This document shows, one piece after another, positions 18,359-27,217 of a DNA stretch of 64,000 nucleotides. Source of the stretch: a bacterium 336/3. GTDB taxonomy: Bacteria > Bacteroidota > Bacteroidia > Cytophagales > Thermonemataceae. The DNA lies in the NCBI GenBank assembly GCA_001281695.1, contig LJIE01000001.1:1254586-1318585 (forward strand), read 5' to 3'. The notes under the pieces were generated by a model. That model made no database searches. It was not told where the DNA came from and saw nothing but the letters and a program-made list of their open reading frames with translations. The first letter of the stretch is position 1, and every line of letters starts with the position of its first letter. Both the position numbers and the translations under genes were made by a program.

Positions 18359-18619
18359 ATGTCTTATTATCGTGTAATTGATGGAAAAAAATATGATAAC
18401 GGATTACTTGCAGCTGCTGAAGAAGCCGTAAAAGGTAGAGGTGATGGTAGAATTTCTTTAGATGATGCCAAATTATTGCTTGAACAAGTAAAAGACGGTG
18501 ACACCTATACTGATATTGAAAAAGATACAATGGAGTATATCCGTAACAATTTCAAATGGACAGAAGAGGCTGATGAGTGGTTCCGTACAGAAATTCGTAA
18601 ATGGGCGGCTACTAAATAG
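18359..18619 (+). CDS. Small conserved protein with an EF-hand-like loop
   Basis: An 86-residue acidic protein from the ATG at 18359; a longer frame beginning at 18155 would run antisense through the GlmU-like gene and is rejected. A DGRISLDDA segment resembles half of an EF-hand calcium-binding loop, followed by a helix and by IEKDTMEYIRNNFKWTEEADEWF. I recall similar short proteins with a GDGRIS segment in diverse bacteria, but no function. Nothing indicates secretion. It is transcribed alone, divergent from the GlmU-like gene and ending in a shared bidirectional terminator. Confidence 0.8.
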   Translation: MSYYRVIDGKKYDNGLLAAAEEAVKGRGDGRISLDDAKLLLEQVKDGDTYTDIEKDTMEYIRNNFKWTEEADEWFRTEIRKWAATK

Positions 18620-18624
18620 TATTC

Positions 18625-18670
18625 AAAAACAAAGACTGAGATAATTTTTTTTACCTCAGTCTTTGTTTTT
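18625..18670. terminator. Bidirectional terminator between convergent genes
   Basis: A perfect 16-bp inverted repeat (18625-18640 with 18655-18670) has A-rich and T-rich flanks that serve both strands. It sits exactly between the convergent ends of the small plus-strand gene and slyD, and overlaps the slyD stop codon. Confidence 0.88.
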
Positions 18671-19157
18671 ACATGCCTTTTACAATACCTTGAAGAATTT
18701 CTTCAGAGGTAGCATTTCTGACGTCCAATACTTTTCCTTGATAATGTAGATTTCTACCTGCAAAAGGATGATTGAAATCTATCGTTACCATCTCGTCATC
18801 AATAGAAATAATTACTCCATCTAAAGGATAACCATCTTCATCCTGTAAAGGTACAATTTCTCCAATTTTCAATAACTCTTCTGGATAATTCTGGTCTCTA
18901 AAAGCTTGTAGAGGATAACCAACCATATTGTCTTCATAATATTCACCAAAACCTTCTTCTGGTGTAAGAATAAAATCAAAAGAATCATCTTTAGAAAGTC
19001 CTTCTAAATGTTTTTCTAGGGCAGGCAGGGCAAATTCATGTCCATGAATATATGCAAAAGGCTCTGTTGCTGGAGCTTGTCCAACTACCTGATGACCATC
19101 GTCTACAGAAGACAATGTATAAGAAATGTATACAACTTTATCTTTTTCTATTTTCAT
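18669..19157 (-). CDS. slyD: FKBP-type peptidyl-prolyl isomerase, SlyD-like
   Basis: A 162-residue SlyD-type isomerase and chaperone. The FKBP half has YTLSSVDDGHQVVGQ and FAYIHGHEFALPALEKHLEGL, then the inserted chaperone flap (EYYEDNMVGYPLQAFRDQNYPEE), then DFNHPFAGRNLHYQGKVLDVR closing the FKBP fold. Unlike E. coli SlyD there is no histidine-rich metal-binding tail. Cytoplasmic, accelerating proline isomerisation in folding substrates. Single gene ending in a bidirectional terminator. Confidence 0.93.
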   Translation of the reverse strand: MKIEKDKVVYISYTLSSVDDGHQVVGQAPATEPFAYIHGHEFALPALEKHLEGLSKDDSFDFILTPEEGFGEYYEDNMVGYPLQAFRDQNYPEELLKIGEIVPLQDEDGYPLDGVIISIDDEMVTIDFNHPFAGRNLHYQGKVLDVRNATSEEILQGIVKGM

Positions 19158-19275
19158 TTTTAATAATTTTTTGCAAAAATAAAGAATTATTCTTAACTTT
19201 TTGAGTTAAAACAAGAACTAAATATAAAATATATTATAATTTTTTTAAGAAGATCTCTAAAACTATTTAAACACT

Positions 19276-20388
19276 ATGGGCATGCTTCGTTGGTTTAAAA
19301 AAACAAAAAAAGAGGAAGACCCTGCAGAGGTAATAGATACCACCATTATCGAAATGGAAGGAGCAATACGTTCATCAATAGCCTCCTTAAATCAACTTGC
19401 AAGGAATTATAAAGATATGCAGGATAAAACTGCTCAGTTGCAATATGAGGCCCACGATTTAGGCAAGGAAGCACTGAAAGCAATCAAGAATAATAGAGAA
19501 ATGGAAGCCAAGCAACTGCTTGCTAAAAAGGCTGATTGTGAGATGCAATCCAAAGATTATCAACAGATTGCTCATGAAATGGAAAACTCTATTCGCAAAT
19601 TGGAAAAGCAAGTTTCCAAGATGAAAATGCAATTAGATGAAACCAAGTCTAAAAGAGCTGTACTTATGGCAGAGTATGCAAGTGCCAAAACACAAAAAGA
19701 ATTAGCTCAAAAATTACAAGACCTCAATATTCATACAGATGTGTTTGAAGAAAATATAATTCAAACACAAATAGAAGCAGGTTTAGAAGATAATGAAGAC
19801 CCTCTGCTCAAAGAATTTGAAGCTCTCAACTCATCTGATAGCTCTATAGAGCAACTCAAACTCAAAGCAGCAGAAGAAGAAAAAAAACAAAAAGAGATTC
19901 AAGAAGCGAACAAACAAAAACAGATAGAACTTTTATTTGGAAAAGATTTTACAAAACCTCAAGAGAAAAAAGGTGAAACACAAGATAAAAATAAACTTTT
20001 AGAAGGTTTTTTTGATACAAACACCAATCCAAAACCAAAAGAAAATGTTGATAATTTTTTTACAAGTTCATCAACTAAAAAAACAAATACAGAAGATTTT
20101 TTCAAGAGTGATGTGAAGAAAACAGAAAATATTGATGAGTTTTTTGATAAAGAAAATCAACTTTGCATCAATATTGATAGTTTCTTTCAAGAGAATAAAT
20201 CTAAAAATAATATAGATGACTTTTTTAGTAAACAAGAGCAAGACGAATTGGACGAATTGGAAAAGAAACTGGCATCTATGACAGAAGAGCCTGAGCAGAA
20301 ACAAGAAAAAAACAAGAAGTTTGATGACTTTTTTAGTGATGAAAAGGATAAAAAGAAAAAACAAATTGATGACTTTTTTAACTCATAG
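19276..20388 (+). CDS. PspA/IM30-like coiled-coil protein with repeated FF-motif tail
   Basis: A 370-residue, highly charged protein without signal peptide. Residues about 18-150 form a long heptad-like coiled coil (DTTIIEMEGAIRSSIASLNQLARNY onward) reminiscent of the PspA/Vipp1/Snf7-like membrane-remodelling family, though assignment to that family is tentative. The tail from residue about 240 is low-complexity and carries eight short motifs ending in FF: EGFF (243-246), VDNFF (258-262), TEDFF (272-276), IDEFF (286-290), IDSFF (300-304), IDDFF (313-317), FDDFF (349-353) and IDDFF (364-368). Five spacings are 13-16 residues. The motifs look like a multivalent docking tail; the partner is unknown. 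The stop overlaps the next gene by 20 bases. Confidence 0.75.
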   Translation: MGMLRWFKKTKKEEDPAEVIDTTIIEMEGAIRSSIASLNQLARNYKDMQDKTAQLQYEAHDLGKEALKAIKNNREMEAKQLLAKKADCEMQSKDYQQIAHEMENSIRKLEKQVSKMKMQLDETKSKRAVLMAEYASAKTQKELAQKLQDLNIHTDVFEENIIQTQIEAGLEDNEDPLLKEFEALNSSDSSIEQLKLKAAEEEKKQKEIQEANKQKQIELLFGKDFTKPQEKKGETQDKNKLLEGFFDTNTNPKPKENVDNFFTSSSTKKTNTEDFFKSDVKKTENIDEFFDKENQLCINIDSFFQENKSKNNIDDFFSKQEQDELDELEKKLASMTEEPEQKQEKNKKFDDFFSDEKDKKKKQIDDFFNS

Positions 20389-21103
20389 AAATTTTTTTAT
20401 AAAGTCTTTAGCTAATTACTCATTACAAATATTAGTAGGGTTAGGATTTTTCTTTTTACTACAAAATTGTTCTAAAACCATCGAACCTGATGGTGATAGA
20501 TTGGGATATAATTATTTCCCTTTAGAAATAGGAAAATTTGTTACTTGGGAAATTGAAGAAAAAAACTATACTATTTTAGATTCTACTACCAATATTTATC
20601 AAATAAAAGAGGTAGTGGTAGATACTTTTACAAATCTTTCTGGACAACGCCAATATGTTTTAGAACGCTATAAACGAGCCAATATCAATCAATCTTGGCA
20701 AATTGATTCTGTTTGGTCTGCCATACGAACTGGCTCACAAGCCATCAAATACGAAAACAATACTCCATATATTAAACTTATATTTCCTACTACCAATAAC
20801 CAAACATGGAATGGCAATGCATACAATAATTATGGTGAAAAAACGTATAAATTGGTAGAAAATAAAAGAACTCGAAAGTATGGAGAAATAACTCTCCCCA
20901 ACACAGTTAAAATACTGATGGGAAACGACTCCAGCCTTGTAACGCAAGTAAAAAGAGAAGAAGTTTATGCTTTGGGCGTTGGTTTGGCTTATATGCAACG
21001 AATAAATGTTCGGTTCAAATCTGATGGACCCAATTTGGGAAAGGGCATTATAGAATCGGGAAAAATAGAAAAATTCACAATCATAGAACATGGTAAAGAG
21101 TAA
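20369..21103 (+). CDS. Hypothetical lipoprotein
   Basis: A 244-residue protein starting at the ATG at 20369, inside the end of the coiled-coil gene in another frame (20-base overlap); an earlier ATG at 20321 would overlap more. A hydrophobic stretch ends in FFLLQNCSKT, a relaxed lipobox with cysteine near residue 34. The mature protein is rich in beta-strand-forming residues with a GYNYFPLEIGKFVTWEI segment near its start, seen in Bacteroidota lipoproteins of unknown function. Overlap suggests co-expression with the upstream coiled-coil gene. No catalytic motif recognised. Confidence 0.75.
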   Translation: MTFLTHRNFFIKSLANYSLQILVGLGFFFLLQNCSKTIEPDGDRLGYNYFPLEIGKFVTWEIEEKNYTILDSTTNIYQIKEVVVDTFTNLSGQRQYVLERYKRANINQSWQIDSVWSAIRTGSQAIKYENNTPYIKLIFPTTNNQTWNGNAYNNYGEKTYKLVENKRTRKYGEITLPNTVKILMGNDSSLVTQVKREEVYALGVGLAYMQRINVRFKSDGPNLGKGIIESGKIEKFTIIEHGKE

Positions 21104-21128
21104 TATTGTATTCAAAAATGAAAAATAT

Positions 21129-22859
21129 ATGAAAACTTCACATTTAAAATTGACACGTACAAAATATCAGTTTCTTGTCGCCTTTATGCTAATAGCTTTT
21201 ACTACAGTAGCTCAAACGCAAGAAATGTATTATTTTATTCCATTTAAAGATAAGCAAGGAGTTACATACTCTGTTGCAGAACCTCAAAATTTCTTGAGTA
21301 AAAAAGCTTTGGATAGACGAAAAAAACAGAATATAGAGGTTTCTTTGGAGGACTTACCTGTAAGTGCCAATTATGTTACCCAAATCAGAACACAAGGAGC
21401 TAAAATACACCAAATAACCAAATGGTTTAATGGAGTTGTAATTCTATGTAATGAAACAGTTTTGGGACAAATTAAAACTCTGAATTTTGTGAAGGCTGAT
21501 GAAGTAAAGATGGTAAAAAGCAAACCCATAACAGAATCGGAAACACAAAAAGCGAGTAAAAGAACTTATAAATCAAGCAAAAAAACAACGGATTTTACCA
21601 AAGGTTTTGGCTTTGATAAAAATGATTATGGATATTCTTATACTCAAAATCAAATGTTAGGTGTTGATGAAATGCATAAAAAAGGTTTTTGGGGTGATGG
21701 AATGGTGATGGCTGTTTTTGATTCAGGCTTTAGTAATGCCGATAAACAAACCTATTTCAAACATCTTTTTGAAAATGGTCAGATTTTAGATACCTACGAT
21801 TTTGTAATGAACGAAAAGTCTGTTTTTGAAGATGATGATCATGGCAGAATGGTGCTTTCATGTATTGCAGCTTATGAAAAAGGTAAAATTGTAGGAACAG
21901 CTCCCAAAGCTCAATTTTATTTGTTTAGAACTGAAGATGCTTCTACTGAATACATGATTGAAGAATACAATTGGCTTGCTGCTGCTGAAAGGGCAGATAG
22001 TTTGGGTGTAGATATGATTAGTTCTTCTTTGGGATATAATAGTTTTGATGATAAAAACACTAGTTATAAAACTGAGCAAATGGATGGAAAAACTTGTATT
22101 GCTACTCGTGCCGCTGAAATAGCAGCTCAAAAAGGTATTGTAGTGGTAAGTAGTGCAGGCAATGAAGGAGGTTCTGCATGGAATATCATTTCTTCACCTG
22201 CTGATGCAGCATCTATTTTAAGTATTGGAGCAGTAAATAGCAGAGGTAGTATCGTTTATTTTAGTTCTAGAGGCTATACTGCTGATGGACGTGTAAAGCC
22301 TGATGTACTTGCAATGGGTAGTAGTGCTACAGTTGGGGGAGATGATAGCGAAGTTTCATATTCAAGTGGAACGTCTTTTTCTTGCCCTATTACAGCAGGT
22401 TTAGTAGCAGGTTTTTGGCAGGCAAATCCACAACTTACAGCCAAACAAGTAGTAGAATACATCCGAAAATCTGGAAATCAATATACAAAGCCAGATAATA
22501 CGTATGGTTATGGAATAGTAAGCTTTGTAAGGGCAGATTATCTTGCCAAAAAAGAAACGACTACTGATGGTATTATGACAGGACAAAACCCTAACGAATT
22601 TAAACTATACCCCAACCCATATAAGCCTGAAAACAAAGAAACAATTCCTGCTATTGCTTGGGGGGCTAATTATAGAGGAAAAGATATAGAAGTAAAGGTA
22701 TATGACTCAAAATCGAAATTAATAGCTCAAACTCGTTTGAAACAAGTAGGTAAAGAAACAATCCTCGAAGATTTTAAAAATTTACCAAGAGGTGAGTATA
22801 TTTTAACTGTGAGCCCCAACTTAAGCCAACAGCCATCATTAAGGTTAGTTGTTGAGTAA
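21129..22859 (+). CDS. Secreted subtilase (S8 peptidase) with C-terminal sorting domain
   Basis: A 576-residue secreted protease from the ATG at 21129, 25 bases after the preceding stop. An N-terminal hydrophobic signal ends near TVAQTQ. A propeptide region contains the LSKKALDRRKKQNIEV signature of Bacteroidota S8 proteins. The catalytic triad is visible: Asp in VMAVFDSGF, His in DDDHGRMV and Ser in SSGTSFSCPIT, with the oxyanion Asn in SSAGNEGG. The C-terminal about 90 residues begin with FKLYPNPYKPE and end in a short beta domain, the pattern of a type A type IX secretion sorting domain. It is probably exported to the surface by T9SS. Confidence 0.92.
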   Translation: MKTSHLKLTRTKYQFLVAFMLIAFTTVAQTQEMYYFIPFKDKQGVTYSVAEPQNFLSKKALDRRKKQNIEVSLEDLPVSANYVTQIRTQGAKIHQITKWFNGVVILCNETVLGQIKTLNFVKADEVKMVKSKPITESETQKASKRTYKSSKKTTDFTKGFGFDKNDYGYSYTQNQMLGVDEMHKKGFWGDGMVMAVFDSGFSNADKQTYFKHLFENGQILDTYDFVMNEKSVFEDDDHGRMVLSCIAAYEKGKIVGTAPKAQFYLFRTEDASTEYMIEEYNWLAAAERADSLGVDMISSSLGYNSFDDKNTSYKTEQMDGKTCIATRAAEIAAQKGIVVVSSAGNEGGSAWNIISSPADAASILSIGAVNSRGSIVYFSSRGYTADGRVKPDVLAMGSSATVGGDDSEVSYSSGTSFSCPITAGLVAGFWQANPQLTAKQVVEYIRKSGNQYTKPDNTYGYGIVSFVRADYLAKKETTTDGIMTGQNPNEFKLYPNPYKPENKETIPAIAWGANYRGKDIEVKVYDSKSKLIAQTRLKQVGKETILEDFKNLPRGEYILTVSPNLSQQPSLRLVVE

Positions 22860-22940
22860 ATTTATTATGAAATAAATTTGGTTTTTATTTGGAAATTTCT
22901 AAATTGAAACTATTAAAGTATATTTTGTACTAAACCTTAA

Positions 22941-23162
22941 ATGCTTATGGGAATTGTAAAAGTAATAGAAGTCATTGCCACATCTCCAAAAAGTTTTGAA
23001 GATGCTGTAAAAAATGCAGTGGAAGAAGTTTCTAAAACTATCAGAAATGTGGATTCTGTTTACATTAAAGATCAAAAAGCTCATGTAAAAGATGGTAAAA
23101 TAACTTCTTATGGGGTTATTTGCAATGTTTCTTTCAGATTGGATAATTCTAAAGACGATTAA
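22941..23162 (+). CDS. Dodecin family flavin-binding protein
   Basis: A 73-residue protein with the dodecin fold signature: VKVIEVIATSPKSFEDAVKNAVEEVSKTIRNVDSVYIKDQKAHVKDGKI. Dodecins assemble into hollow dodecamers that bind flavin or lumichrome pairs and act as flavin buffers. An in-frame ATG at 22947 gives the more typical MGIVKVIEV start, and either is possible. A strong terminator follows directly, so it is a single-gene transcript. Confidence 0.92.
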   Translation: MLMGIVKVIEVIATSPKSFEDAVKNAVEEVSKTIRNVDSVYIKDQKAHVKDGKITSYGVICNVSFRLDNSKDD

Positions 23163-23181
23163 TGAAATTTAAAACTTAAAA

Positions 23182-23216
23182 ATAAAATCCCTTTTTGTAA
23201 AAAGAAGGGATTTTAT
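23182..23216 (+). terminator. Terminator after dodecin gene
   Basis: An inverted repeat built on AAAATCCCTTTTT and its complement (about 23182-23196 with 23199-23216, one unpaired base) is followed by T-rich sequence 20 bases beyond the dodecin stop. Confidence 0.8.
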
Positions 23217-23228
23217 AACTTATATACC

Positions 23229-23915
23229 ATGCTTCCTGTATCAAACTCTATATACATTACTTTTTTTATAGCAACATTTACTTGTATCACTTTTTTCTTC
23301 TTTTCAATAGAAAACAGATCAAAAGCGAGAAATTTTATATTATTTGCGATTACTTGGCTTGCTATTCAGGCTTTATTGACATTGCAAGGTGTTTATTATA
23401 CAAATACAAACACTATTCCCCCAAGAATTATTCTTTTTGGAGTATTTCCTCTTGTTATTTTGATTTTCTATCTGTTTTTTAGTAAAAAAGGAAGAGAATT
23501 TATGGATAATCTTTCTTTAGAATTTCTAACACGCTTACATATTATCCGAATACCTGTAGAAATAGCTTTGTATCAGTTATATTTAGAAAAAAAAATACCC
23601 CAACTCATGACTTTTGAAGGCAGAAACTTCGATATTTTGGCGGGGATTACAGCTCCTATAATGGCTTATTTAGTATTTAAAAAGAAGATATTATCAAATA
23701 AAATACTCTTAGTATGGAATATTATTTGTTTAGGCTTACTTATAAACATAGTAGTTAATGCCATACTTTCTGCTCCTTCACCATTTCAAAAATTCGCTTT
23801 TGAGCAACCCAATGTAGCCATTTTATATTTTCCGATTAGTTGGTTGCCTACACTAGTAGTACCATTGGTACTTTTTAGTCATTTGGTATCCATTAGAAAA
23901 TTATGGACTAAATAA
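23229..23915 (+). CDS. Multi-pass membrane protein of unknown function
   Basis: A 228-residue protein dominated by about seven hydrophobic segments: the N-terminal YITFFIATFTCITFFFF, then FAITWLAIQALL, IILFGVFPLVILIFYLFF, FDILAGITAPIMAYLVF, ILLVWNIICLGLLINIVVNAIL and a last IYFP-type helix near WLPTLVVPLVLFSHL. No signal peptide or catalytic motif is recognised. It resembles an uncharacterised integral membrane family frequent in Bacteroidota. It precedes the RelA/SpoT gene by 79 bases on the same strand. Confidence 0.75.
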   Translation: MLPVSNSIYITFFIATFTCITFFFFSIENRSKARNFILFAITWLAIQALLTLQGVYYTNTNTIPPRIILFGVFPLVILIFYLFFSKKGREFMDNLSLEFLTRLHIIRIPVEIALYQLYLEKKIPQLMTFEGRNFDILAGITAPIMAYLVFKKKILSNKILLVWNIICLGLLINIVVNAILSAPSPFQKFAFEQPNVAILYFPISWLPTLVVPLVLFSHLVSIRKLWTK

Positions 23916-23994
23916 ATAGTCTATTTGGAATTATAAAATAAACTCTTTACATTAAAAGGAGGTTTATATAAAAGAATAGAAAAAATGAATATCT

Positions 23995-26229
23995 ATGATA
24001 GAATTGAGTCCTGAAGAATTAGAATTAGAAAAACAAGAGATTTTAAAAAGATACCGTAAATTATTACGTTTGGCGAAGCCTTTTCTGAAAGATAATGATG
24101 CTAAACTTATCAAAAAAGCATTCAGCCTTTCGGCAGAAGCTCATAAAGATATGCGTAGAAAATCGGGTGAACCTTATATTTATCATCCGTTGGCAGTAGC
24201 TCAAATTTGTGTAGAAGAAATAGGTTTGGGAACGACTTCCATTGTTGCTGCCTTATTGCATGATGTGGTAGAAGATACACATATTGAGTTAAGTTATATC
24301 GAAAAAGAGTTTGGGCATAAAGTGGCTCAAATTATAGACGGATTAACTAAAATTGCAGGTGTTACTGACCAAACCTCTTCTATGCAAGCAGAAAACTTTA
24401 AAAAAGTTTTACTGACACTCTCCGAAGATGTACGAGTGATACTCATTAAGATAGCTGATAGACTCCATAATATGCGTACGTTGGAGGATATGCCTCGCAA
24501 TAAACAACTCAAAATTTCCTCTGAAACGAGCTATATTTATGCTCCTTTGGCTCACCGTTTAGGACTTTATACCATCAAATCAGAATTAGAGGATTTATAT
24601 TTAAAATATACAGAAAGAGAAGTTTATGATGAAATAGCCAGAAAACTTCAGTCTACAAAAGCTGCCAGAGATAAATTCATCAAAGATTTTATTTCTCCTA
24701 TAGAAAAATCACTTACACAAGAAAAGTTTGAGTTTGTTATCAAAGGAAGACCAAAATCTATTCATTCTATTTATAATAAAATGAAAAAGCAACAAATCCC
24801 CTTTGAGAAAATCTATGATTTGTTTGCTATCAGAATTATTTTGGATGAAATCAAATATGATGATGAAAAATCAGCTTGTTGGAAGGTTTATTCCATTATT
24901 ACAGATTATTATCGTCCAAGCCCTGAACGTTTGAGAGACTGGATTAGCAATTCAAGAGCAAACGGCTACGAATCGTTGCATACAACCGTCATGAGTACTA
25001 CAGGGCAGTGGGTAGAAGTACAAATACGTACTCGTAGAATGGATGATATTGCTGAAAAAGGCTATGCTGCTCATTGGAAATACAAAGAAACTGGAGCAAA
25101 TAAAGGTACATCTCACGAAAGTGGACTCGAAATTTGGATGAACAAAGTTCGGGATATGCTAGAAAATAATAATACTTCAGCAATCGAGTTTTTAGATGAA
25201 TTCAGAAGTAATTTATTTAATGATGAGGTATTTATTTTTACCCCTAAAGGAGATTTAAAAGTACTTCCTTTGGGTTCTACGGCTCTTGACTTTGCTTTTG
25301 AGATTCATTCGGAAGTAGGACAAAAATGTATTGGAGCAAAAGTAAATAACAAACTCGTCCCTATTAGTTATAAACTACAAAATGGCGACCAGATTGAAAT
25401 CTTGACCTCTTCTAAACAAACACCTAGCGAAGATTGGCTTCGTTTGGTGGCTACCTCCAAAGCCAAAGCCAAAATTAGAGAATCTTTAAGAGATGAAAAA
25501 AGGCAGTTTATCAGAAAAGGAAAAGAAGTTGTTGATAAGAAAATGCAACAATACAGTATAGAAGTCAATGATAATGTATATAATGATATTCGAGCCCTTT
25601 TTAATGACAAATCGGTGGCTGATATGTTCTATCGTTTTGGGAAAGGTTATATACAGCCTACTGAACTCAAACAATACAAAGAAATTGTTGCAAAACGTAG
25701 AAGTAGCTCCAGAGAAAATATCAAAGATGTAAAAGGTTTTGAAAAAGTAGTACAAAAAATCCATAGCCCCGAAAATAAAGATGTACTCTTGATTGGTGAG
25801 GATATGGATAAAATAGACTATAAATTGGCTTCTTGTTGTAATCCTATCCCTGGTGATGATGTTTTTGGATTTGTAACAGTTACAGAAGGCATTAAAATAC
25901 ATAGAACCAATTGCCCCAATGCCACAGAACTCATGTCGCATTATGGACATAGAATCCTCAAGGCTCAATGGGCTTCAAAAATGGAGGAATCTTATATTGT
26001 GGGCTTACGCATTACAGGTACTGATAGAGTAGGGATTATCAATGATGTAACCCGTATTATTTCTAATGAACTCAAAGTAAATATGCGTTCATTGGCTTTT
26101 GATACTATTGAAAATGTATTTGAAGGAAATTGTACAGTGTTAGTTCATGATACAAAACACCTCAATATGCTCATTGAGCAATTGCAAGGCATACAAGGTG
26201 TTGAACAAGTTGTTCGATATGATTCTTAA
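23995..26229 (+). CDS. Bifunctional (p)ppGpp synthetase/hydrolase (RelA/SpoT)
   Basis: A 744-residue Rel-family enzyme that makes and hydrolyses the alarmone (p)ppGpp. The HD hydrolase domain is intact, with H89-D90 in LLHDVVEDT and a KIADRLHNMRT segment. The synthetase follows with GRPKSIHSIYNKM and ANGYESLHTTV, a TGS domain (DEVFIFTPKGDLKVLPLGSTALDFAF) and a C-terminal ACT domain (VGLRITGTDRVGIINDVTRIISNELKVN). Having both activities suggests it is the main stringent-response enzyme. Normal length; a strong terminator follows. Confidence 0.96.
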   Translation: MIELSPEELELEKQEILKRYRKLLRLAKPFLKDNDAKLIKKAFSLSAEAHKDMRRKSGEPYIYHPLAVAQICVEEIGLGTTSIVAALLHDVVEDTHIELSYIEKEFGHKVAQIIDGLTKIAGVTDQTSSMQAENFKKVLLTLSEDVRVILIKIADRLHNMRTLEDMPRNKQLKISSETSYIYAPLAHRLGLYTIKSELEDLYLKYTEREVYDEIARKLQSTKAARDKFIKDFISPIEKSLTQEKFEFVIKGRPKSIHSIYNKMKKQQIPFEKIYDLFAIRIILDEIKYDDEKSACWKVYSIITDYYRPSPERLRDWISNSRANGYESLHTTVMSTTGQWVEVQIRTRRMDDIAEKGYAAHWKYKETGANKGTSHESGLEIWMNKVRDMLENNNTSAIEFLDEFRSNLFNDEVFIFTPKGDLKVLPLGSTALDFAFEIHSEVGQKCIGAKVNNKLVPISYKLQNGDQIEILTSSKQTPSEDWLRLVATSKAKAKIRESLRDEKRQFIRKGKEVVDKKMQQYSIEVNDNVYNDIRALFNDKSVADMFYRFGKGYIQPTELKQYKEIVAKRRSSSRENIKDVKGFEKVVQKIHSPENKDVLLIGEDMDKIDYKLASCCNPIPGDDVFGFVTVTEGIKIHRTNCPNATELMSHYGHRILKAQWASKMEESYIVGLRITGTDRVGIINDVTRIISNELKVNMRSLAFDTIENVFEGNCTVLVHDTKHLNMLIEQLQGIQGVEQVVRYDS

Positions 26230-26230
26230 A

Positions 26231-26257
26231 AAAAGCCCTCATTTTATGAGGGCTTTT
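26231..26257. terminator. Terminator after rel gene
   Basis: A perfect 12-bp stem (AAAAGCCCTCAT at 26231-26242 and its complement at 26246-26257, 3-base loop) follows the stop by one base; its A/T flanks could serve both the rel gene and the convergent secreted-protein gene ending at 26261. Confidence 0.88.
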
Positions 26258-26260
26258 GAT

Positions 26261-26725
26261 TTATCTATTTTTAGACCAATAATAAAGTTTTACCTCAATA
26301 ATTTTATACTTACTTGTTTGTCTTGGGTTTGGAGAATCTAAGTCTATAATATAGATTTTAGTGAAACTATCTATGTAAGGCCATCTTGCATAAAAGTCTT
26401 TTGGACTCAAAATATCCCTTAATTGAGCATTGGTGATTGCTACACTATTATAAGGAGCAAGTTCTGTATAACCAAAGTATTCTTTATTTAGTGTATATAG
26501 GCTAACATCAAAGGTGAATAAATACAAATCTTGCCATTCTAAATTACTTCTATCAGCTTTCCATACTTGACATTCTGTAAATGAATGTTCTCCATTTAAA
26601 GTTGGACTCTGTCCAAACTTTAAAAATAAAGTATTGGGCGTATTGGGGTCAGGTACGGTTATATTTTGGGCTTGGCTATTGATTGTAGTAAACACAACCA
26701 CTAATAATAATAATATCTTTTTCAT
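26261..26725 (-). CDS. Secreted protein of unknown function, paralogue A
   Basis: A 154-residue protein with a signal peptide (KKILLLLVVVFTTINSQAQ). The mature part begins with an NTLFLKFG stretch, and its last 60 residues read QLRDILSPKDFYARWPYIDSFTKIYIIDL...KYKIIEV. The same plan (LFLKF near the start, a LR..LS segment, Y..R.Y.D.F, IDL and a final KYKI) recurs in the gene at 27218 and, more weakly, in the gene at 26773. No known domain or catalytic residue is recognised. It lies last in the minus-strand series. Confidence 0.7.
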   Translation of the reverse strand: MKKILLLLVVVFTTINSQAQNITVPDPNTPNTLFLKFGQSPTLNGEHSFTECQVWKADRSNLEWQDLYLFTFDVSLYTLNKEYFGYTELAPYNSVAITNAQLRDILSPKDFYARWPYIDSFTKIYIIDLDSPNPRQTSKYKIIEVKLYYWSKNR

Positions 26726-26737
26726 AATCTTTTAAAC

Positions 26738-26764
26738 AAAAACCCTCTATTATAGAGGTTTTTT
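26738..26764 (-). terminator. Terminator between two small secreted-protein genes
   Basis: A 7-bp stem (26744-26750 with 26752-26758) extended by A/T pairs, with a T-run on the minus strand, separates the 26773 gene from the 26261 gene. Confidence 0.65.
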
Positions 26765-26772
26765 TGTTTGTT

Positions 26773-27207
26773 TTAACGACTTGTAATATTACGTACTTGA
26801 TAAATACGAGCCTTGTTATTGGGTAATATTTCTACTACAAACAATTTTTGTTCTCGCTCCAAATCCATAAAAAACTTAATCTCCTCACTATGACTTTTAG
26901 GACGAAGCATTTCCAATACTTGCTCATCTGTTTTAACCCCATAACTTGCCAATTGGCTCTGGTTGATTTCTATGTAGTTGCGTTTATTGATAGTGGCAAC
27001 CGTTAAAGGTACATTATCACATGGAATTCTCATAAATCCAAATATATCTTCATCTAATGATTTATCTTCATAATTCCAGTGAGCATTTACATTTTTATAT
27101 TGATTAGAATTATTTTCTTGATAAATTAAATATAAAGGTGTTACATTTTGAGCTAAAGCTAAATTGCATAACAACAAATACACACTAATAAATAATATCT
27201 TTTTCAT
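26773..27207 (-). CDS. Secreted protein of unknown function, paralogue B
   Basis: A 144-residue protein with a signal peptide (KKILFISVYLLLCNLALAQ). The mature protein contains QVLEMLRPKSHSEEIKFFMDLEREQKLFVVEI, which lines up loosely with the corresponding region of its two neighbours (LR.LS, then a final I/V-rich strand). No enzymatic motif is recognised. It starts 10 bases after the upstream gene and is closed off by its own terminator. Confidence 0.65.
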   Translation of the reverse strand: MKKILFISVYLLLCNLALAQNVTPLYLIYQENNSNQYKNVNAHWNYEDKSLDEDIFGFMRIPCDNVPLTVATINKRNYIEINQSQLASYGVKTDEQVLEMLRPKSHSEEIKFFMDLEREQKLFVVEILPNNKARIYQVRNITSR

Positions 27208-27217
27208 AGATTAGTGT

